64,000 bases of DNA from Iris pallida. Lineage: Eukaryota; Streptophyta; Magnoliopsida; Asparagales; Iridaceae. Of the stretch, positions 58,190 to 64,000 are shown one piece after another. The translations under genes were made by a program, and so were the position numbers. The notes below the pieces were generated by a model that was not told the DNA's origin, did no database searches, and saw nothing but the letters and a program-made list of their open reading frames with translations. The stretch is from positions 35,884,997-35,948,996 of the forward strand of contig JANAVB010015600.1 in the NCBI GenBank assembly GCA_029216955.1, given 5' to 3'. Position 1 is the stretch's first letter; the number at the start of each line of letters is the position of its first letter.

Positions 58190-60270
58190 TGGAAAAAGGG
58201 TAAATTTTATTCCACTATCATCGCAATAGGTTACAACATAGAGATACAGTCCCAACTCAGGGGGACATTACTAGTACATCCGACTCAATGTTATGAAGGA
58301 TGCCCACTGGTGTAGTGGACAACCCCTCATAAATGCGCCGGTTCCTCTCCTTCCAGACATGCCAAACAGATGCAGCAAGTCTCAATCTGGCACATCTGGC
58401 CCAGCTCTGCTCCTGGCCCCTGCAATCACCAATCCACTTAAGGATTTCTCTGAAGTCCCGCTCCCTTCCAACCCCTCCCAAGTGTCTCCGGCTCTGCTCC
58501 GCCCAGATGCTCCATGCCACGTGGCACTGAAAGAACAGATGCCCAATGGATTCATTCTCTGTCTCACACAAAACACACTTAGGGTCAGGGACAGGGACCC
58601 CGAACCGAAGTAGTCGGTCCCTAGTGAGTAACCGGCCCAGCACCAGTTTATAAGCAGACAGTTGCATCTTCATGGCAAGCCCCTTCCCCCAGACAAAGTC
58701 GTACTCCTCAATATCATCGAAGTGGGGGCGAACAAGGTCGTAGCAGCTGCTAAATCTGAACTCCCCCGCACCCTCCGAGCGGCCGGGAGGGGCCCAAATC
58801 CAGACATCAGACAGTGCCGTAGGAGTGATCTGCACCTGTCTAATCTCCTCACCTAACTGAGCAGTGAAACGATACTCCTCTGGCCTCCAGACCCCACCAC
58901 TGATGATGTGCCTACAAGTCAGACCTCTGTACGCCACACCGTCCCTCTGGGGACCCAGAATCTCCAGAAGAGACTGACCTGAAATCCACGGATCGAGCCA
59001 AAGGTCCGTCTCCCCTCCCTCCCTCATCTTCCTCCGAATAGCCGTCCGAAGTACAGGACGGTTCCTCAGGATATGCTTGAAAGACACAGAGAAGTTGTTG
59101 TCAATTTCACATACCCAGAAGTTCCTGCCCCGGAGATACCGACTAGTCATCCAGGCCGACCAGAGAGAATCGCCCTGAAGGAACCTCCATGCCAGCTTGA
59201 TCCCCGCCGCCTCCCTGACAGATACAAGGGATCGCAGACCCACACCTCCCTCCTTCCTGGGCCGACAGAGCTGCTCCCAAGAGATGGCATGAATCCCCCC
59301 ATGCCAAATGAACTTGGCACATATGCCCTCAATCTTTCTGATAGTAGCCAAAGGAACCATAATAGATTGGAGTCAGAACAAAGCAATAGCAGAAATGACC
59401 GATCGAACCAGCTCAATACGCCCTCCAAAAGATAGGCCAGCCGCCTGCCAGCCCTCTACCCTCCTCTGTGCAAAGTCCACCAGACTCTGACATTCTCGGT
59501 CCTTCGCGTAGTTGACGGAAAGGGGCACCCCCAGATATTTCACCGGGAGGTCCCCCTTTTCCACCCCAAGCTCCAGGGCCCGCTCCTCCTTCAAAGTGCA
59601 AGAGTTGCTGAAGTAAACTTTGCTCTTGTCCCTATTTAACCGAAGGCCCGATAGCTGTCCGAACTCTTCCATCACTGCCGCAAGCTCCCTCATCCCTCGC
59701 ATGGAAGGCCTCAACAAAACCAATAGGTCATCCGCATATATGAGATGTGAGACCACCGGAGAGACCCTGCTGTATATCGGTACAATCCTCTCCCGATGCA
59801 CCGTAATGTCCATCAAACAGGTGAAATACTCCATCACGAGGGTGAATAGGTAGGGGAAAGCGGGTCCCCCTGCCGAAGCCCCCTGCTGCTGCCGAAGAAC
59901 CCGTATGGAATACCCTGAATGATGACCGAGAAAGTAGGAGAGGTGATACACTCTCTGACTCTGTCCACCCATGTCTCGGAGAATCCCATCGCACCCATCA
60001 AATGACAGAGGAAGTCTCTGTTGACGGTGTCGTAGGCTTTCCTCAGGTCGAGCTTCACAGAGGCCTTCATCCCTCCAGGCTTGTGGAACTCCCGAATCAG
60101 CTCATGAGCCAGCAGGCTATGCTCCGCAATAGACCGCCCCTTGATGAATGCCGCCTGATTCCGAGAAACCATGACCTGCATAGCATCCTCCATCCTCCTG
60201 CACATAAGATGAGTAATTATTTTATACAAATAATTACAGCAAGCAATCGGTCGAAAGTCAGCAAGAGAAG

Positions 60271-60273
<3 letters not shown>
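58190..60273 (-). pseudogene. L1-type LINE, 5'-truncated, better preserved (LINE 2)
   Basis: Minus-strand frames: FRPIACCN...LIREF...KLDLRKAYDTVNRDFL and RGLRQGDPLSP (60270-59840), then YADDLLVL (about 59740), LRLNRDKSKVYF, VKYLGVPLS and GRIELVRSVIS (to 59373). Next is a long open frame, 59360-58257, with WHGGIHAISWEQLCRPRKEGGVGLR, the zf-RVT block CVLCETENESIGHLFFQC and a C-terminal VWHVWKERNRRIYEG. A frameshift near 59870 and another near 59370 break ORF2. The left end has a short T run (poly(A) of the minus strand). Endonuclease and ORF1 are missing. It is closely related to LINE 1. Confidence 0.9.
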
Positions 60274-60331
<58 letters not shown>

Positions 60332-60333
<2 letters not shown>

Positions 60334-60474
60334 TCTCTCTTATCAATGAATCATTCTATTATTCTAATTCTACATGGTATCAGAGCCACAACTCTAGCCA
60401 TTATCCACGAGGCTCTCTTTCTCCACTTAAAACCCTAATCCTAACCCTAGTCGTCCACTGCTACAATACTGTCG
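60332..60474 (+). repeat. Right copy of the copia LTR-end/leader segment (direct repeat of 58018-58162)
   Basis: GGTCTCTCTTATCAATGAATC to CTACAATACTGTCG repeats the left copy almost exactly (143 against 145 bp, the difference being one CT unit). It includes LTR end, primer site and leader. The two copies flank LINE 2, each preceded by a (TA)n run. The sequence after the right copy (CCCCCCTGG...) is presumably the original continuation of the leader. Confidence 0.93.
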
Positions 60475-61060
60475 CCCCCCTGGCTACTACAGTACCCGCT
60501 GCTACAGTACCCCCACCCCTCCGCTATTCCAGTACATGCCCCCATAAACTTAACCCTAATGACTCTTCCCACCTCCACAAACCCTAACCCTAATCTAGCC
60601 CCCCAACCCACTCCCAAAATTCTAACCCTAATCGCCACAAAAAAAGAAAAAAAAGACCGATCTGAAAAAAAAATATTGGAGTTGAGATTTTCATAGAGTA
60701 AACTATGATAGTTTGTGTGAACTTATGAACCTCGACAACGACATCAGAAGTTAATAGAGAACATACTTGTTTGTTTGCATGAATCTTTGTTTCTGGTCTG
60801 CTATCCACATCAGAATCCAACAGTGAGCAACCTGGGTTGTGCGAATTTCTGTCCTGGCTTGTGTGATCCATATTCGAATCTCTATCAACATTGCATAAGC
60901 CAGTTCTGGCAACGTTAATTGGCATTGGCGAGGTTGATGTGATTATCGGCCCGGGACGATTAACGACAGTCAAATCAAGAACCTGAAGTTGACGAACACT
61001 ACGATAAATATCAGTACTGGTAGCACTAGTATCGGGAACACCGATCAATGGTTTGTAACC
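60475..61060. other. Copia leader continuation and unrecognised sequence
   Basis: C-rich leader with CTACAGTACCC repeats and AACCCTAA motifs to about 60630. After this comes a minus-strand open frame of 152 codons (61048-60590), whose better part reads SVRQLQVLDLTVVNRPGP and DRDSNMDHTSQDRNSHNPG. No family is recognised. It may be part of a transposon gene in reverse orientation. Confidence 0.4.
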
Positions 61061-63059
61061 TCCGTTAATTGATTTCTTAAATTCTTATTTTATTTTATTT
61101 TATTTCGTATTTTTCAAAATTTCGAATTTTCTAAATCTCGAAGAGCGTGCAATTTCTAATTTTTGTGGAAACAAATTTGACCGTGATTGCTATCGGTCCT
61201 TGTTGGCTTTGGTTTACTATTTTAAGCAATTTTGTCCTATTGGAATTTTTCTGTCATTTTTCTTAAATCAATAAGATTTAAATATTATTCTGTATGGAGA
61301 AACGTTTATTGAATTTCGTAATTTCAAAATACATTTTATTTACTAAATAAATGATTGTTAAATGTATTTAAATAATTAAGTGAATAAATTAGTATTATTT
61401 TATTAATTAGAAAAATCTCGGCTAAATTGTAATTAGCCATTTGTTAATTAGCCGTAACTAGTAATTAATTATTAATTATAGCTAATATTATTTTAGTACT
61501 AATTGTTAGCAGTTAGCATTGGGTTAGCAGTTAGTAGTTTCCACTATTTTCCTATATTCTATTACATGTACATTTGTTAGGGTTTTCTCTACTCCCCTAT
61601 AAATAGCACCCTATCCCAAAAACCCTAGAATTCTACACAAATCCCCAAACCTAGATTCATAGCAGCCCCCACCAGCATCCCAAATCACCCGACCACACTC
61701 CCGTCACCACCATCAGCAGTCCACCTCCCCAATCCAACGGCCACCCCGACCATCCCCTTACGGCCATTGCCGGAGGATCAAACCACCACCACCGCCGCCC
61801 TGCCATCAAACCACCACCGCCGCCGCCCCTGCCATCAAACGACAGCCGCCACCATCGTTCACCACCAGCGCCGCCCTCGCCGTCATCCCTACCATCAGCA
61901 GACCTGACCGACACGGCCACCACCCGAACCACCACTGCCATCACCTTCAACCTCCGCCGTCGTTCATCATCCCCACCACCAATAACCACCGCACCACTCT
62001 CCCCCACCGGCCATCACCACCGCCATAAACCACCGCCGCCACCACCAGAACACTACCACCACCGCCATTTTTCCTCCAAAATCTGATCAACTAGAGAGAG
62101 AGAGAGAGGGAGAGTGGACCTCACTGGAGCCTCGCCGACCGGATCCCTCGCCCTCGTCTCGCCGACCTGGCGCAGCCCCGCCGACCGGATCCCTTCGGCA
62201 GCGCCGCTCCGGCCAGCGAGACCCAACTCCCACCATGCCCTAGCTCCTCCGCCATGGACCGAGCCGCCTCCCGCCAGGCGCTGCTCCGCCGGAGCCCTGG
62301 CCGAGGAGAAACCCCCCCCCCCCCCCCCCCCCATGTGAGCCCCTCTTTTTCGGATCTAAGCTTCTGTCCCTTTATTATAAGTATATTTATTAGTTTATAT
62401 ATATTATATATATGTTAAGTTTATATATATAATATATATTAGTTGATATAAATAATATATATTAGTTATATTTATAATATATATTGTTTGTATAATAAAT
62501 GTACATTTGTTTAATATAATGTATATTAGTTTATGATAATGTATTTTAGTTTATATATAGTATATAATGATGGTATTATTATTATTTTTTTATTATTATT
62601 ATGATTTAAAGTATTATTGCAATATTGTTACTATTATTAATATTATTGATTAATTAATAGTTAGAAAATTTTAGTTTAACAGTTACAATTAATTAGTTGC
62701 TATCAATATAAATATTGAGTTACTTATGTGTAAAGTATATGAATTGGTCCCATTATTATTTTATTGGTATTATTATATTAACGTAATTACTTACTTAGAA
62801 ATTATATAAAAATATATAATTATATTTCTAAAATAGTATTAGTAAAGTTTTGACATGAATTATTATTATAGTATTTTTTATCTACTTAATGTGAATGTTT
62901 CTTGGTACAAAAATGTATTTATTGGACTACTGGTTTTCAATTGTCAACTATTATCTGAATGTGGCATACTTGTGATATATATATTAACCTTACAAATAAT
63001 TTCCATAATTTCTTATATATATTTAGTTATATATATTTTATCCATAATCGCGACTATTT
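61061..63059 (+). mobile_element. Probable 5' part of a long gypsy LTR
   Basis: AT-rich DNA leads to a TATA box (TATAAATA, 61598-61605), then a C-rich CCACC/CCGCC stretch (61665-62060), a GA run (62092-62108), GC-rich DNA, a C run of about 24 bp (62311-62332), then about 700 bp of very AT-rich sequence. The following block (63060-64000) is LTR-like by homology to 4310-5354, so this stretch is inferred to belong to the same LTR. Its start is not defined. Overlapping frames here reflect composition only. Confidence 0.45.
61598..61605 (+). promoter_or_regulatory. TATA box of the LTR-like region
   Basis: TATAAATA in CCCCTATAAATAGCACCC, followed by a C-rich leader. A good core promoter by motif and context. 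Confidence 0.55.
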
Positions 63060-64000
63060 AAGTCATTTTGTATTTCTTGATTTGATTATCGTACCAAACC
63101 CTGATTTTAGACTTTTATATACCAAACTAGGCTATTTGGACTATTCTGGACTCATTGGGACTGCCCGTGTCGTCGTCTGGGACCCTCTATAGAGCTTAGC
63201 ATGGTACCTACCTCGTGTCGACACGTTCGTGTCGCGCACGTTGACTCCAACCAATCGAGGCGAGTACATTCTCTGATCATTTCATATCCTGCTTAGAATT
63301 ATTTTCCTGCATTAAATTACTTTACTTGATACTGTCACGTTGGTCACACGGATTAGTACTATATGGATCCCTTCTTGAGATGTTATCCCTTCAGGGAGCA
63401 TCGGGTACTTCATGTTCTGTGCGTTTCACTTACATGGCGTATCACTATGCTTCATTGGTTCATCGACCACTTGTGACATGTACTTTCATAATCACAGAGT
63501 CTTCCTTGAATCCTTATCTCATTTATTGGGTTTCCTAGAATCCCCATTTATGGGACTTCCATGTACCACCCTTCGGGGGCCTTTGCATGGAATCATAACA
63601 TAACCTGGTTGGATCCTTGTGTATTGATTGGGGGCACGGGGGAGTAGAAGTAGACATGTGAATAATATCCAAGTAGTGTAGCATCAGAATCATTCCATAG
63701 TGTAGCATCAGAATCATCCTATGCCATTTACATGTCTATATTGTACTCTGACTCACTAGCCACTGTTAGTTCTTTATGTGTAGTAGATATTTCTATTACA
63801 GTTTTCTCTCTCTGTTTATATACTGTATTTCTTTCAGTACCTGTATCTTACTTTACTGCATGATTATATTTTCTAACCTGCTATGAACTGTTGAGATGTA
63901 TTGTGCTCGCTCCTGTCCTGACTGGACCTGTTAGACAAATTTTACAGATAGCCTGGAGGTTGCCTACTAGCCTAGAGGAGACACAGTAGAGGTTGTATAG
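63060..64000 (+). mobile_element. Gypsy-type LTR, 3' part (runs off the window)
   Basis: Co-linear with 4310-5130 (shared motifs TATACCAAACTAG, ACGTTCGTGTCGCGCACG, AGGCGAGTACAT, GTAGACATGT and CCTGACTGGA). It is diverged enough to represent a separate insertion. The LTR end is beyond the window, so whether an internal region follows is unknown. Confidence 0.6.

Noticed and set aside
61657..62334. Gly/Arg- and Pro-rich frames on both strands at 61.7-62.3 kb
   Set aside because: CCACC/CCGCC-rich LTR-like leader sequence; composition explains the open frames.

Overview
The window is nuclear DNA from a flowering plant. The signs are nested Ty1/copia and Ty3/gypsy LTR retrotransposons, CACTA (En/Spm) DNA transposons, L1-type LINEs, hAT and TIR-type MITEs, a pentatricopeptide-repeat (PPR) gene fragment, exons of a plant-type lipoyl synthase and a LisH-CTLH-WD40 gene with canonical GT-AG introns. 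The species cannot be named from this sequence. Most of the window is transposable-element DNA; only three stretches look derived from host genes, and all are damaged.

Left part (1-17 kb). After microsatellites and about 3 kb of unrecognised sequence comes part of a gypsy-type LTR (about 4.3-5.35 kb), which abuts a CACTA element exactly (copy 1, 5355-11605). CACTA copy 1 has lost its left end and the catalytic core of its transposase. It is followed by a copia 3' LTR, a gag fragment of another gypsy element with its PBS and LTR (12.9-13.94 kb, minus strand), a hAT-type MITE with an 8-bp duplication, a PPR pseudogene (minus strand) and another TIR-type MITE.

Middle part (17-54.5 kb). Four exons of a lipoyl synthase gene (17344-20087) lack both gene ends and carry a 2-bp deletion. 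Directly downstream lies a WDR26-like gene (TATA box 20337, leader exon ending 20430, coding exons 48166-52044). Its first intron is inferred to be 27.7 kb, because it holds a copia element (22598-47970, TSD GTTAC). The copia carries a gypsy element of the Tekay/Del type (26662-46819, TSD CCACA) with an uninterrupted 1584-codon gag-pol. One LTR of that gypsy element carries a 9.65-kb CACTA element (copy 2, 29087-38740), and this in turn carries a long fold-back. Exon 4 of the WDR26-like gene is duplicated in inverted orientation inside intron 4, so the pre-mRNA could form a stem of about 505 bp. A second, partial copy of the WDR26-like gene (about 52.4-54.5 kb) has no matching TATA box, has a 2-bp deletion and is cut off by a LINE.

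Right part (54.5-64 kb). There are two 5'-truncated LINEs on the minus strand, both ending in AT microsatellites; a SINE-like insertion with a 15-bp duplication; the LTR, primer site and leader of another copia element, duplicated on both sides of the second LINE; and a long GC-then-AT-rich LTR-like region whose last kilobase matches the LTR at 4.3-5.35 kb.

Together the region shows repeated TE insertion into a duplicated WDR26-like locus. The most unusual structures are the exon-intron fold-back in the WDR26-like gene and the fold-backs with exchanged central modules in the two CACTA elements. No tRNA, rRNA, CRISPR array or intact host gene was recognised.
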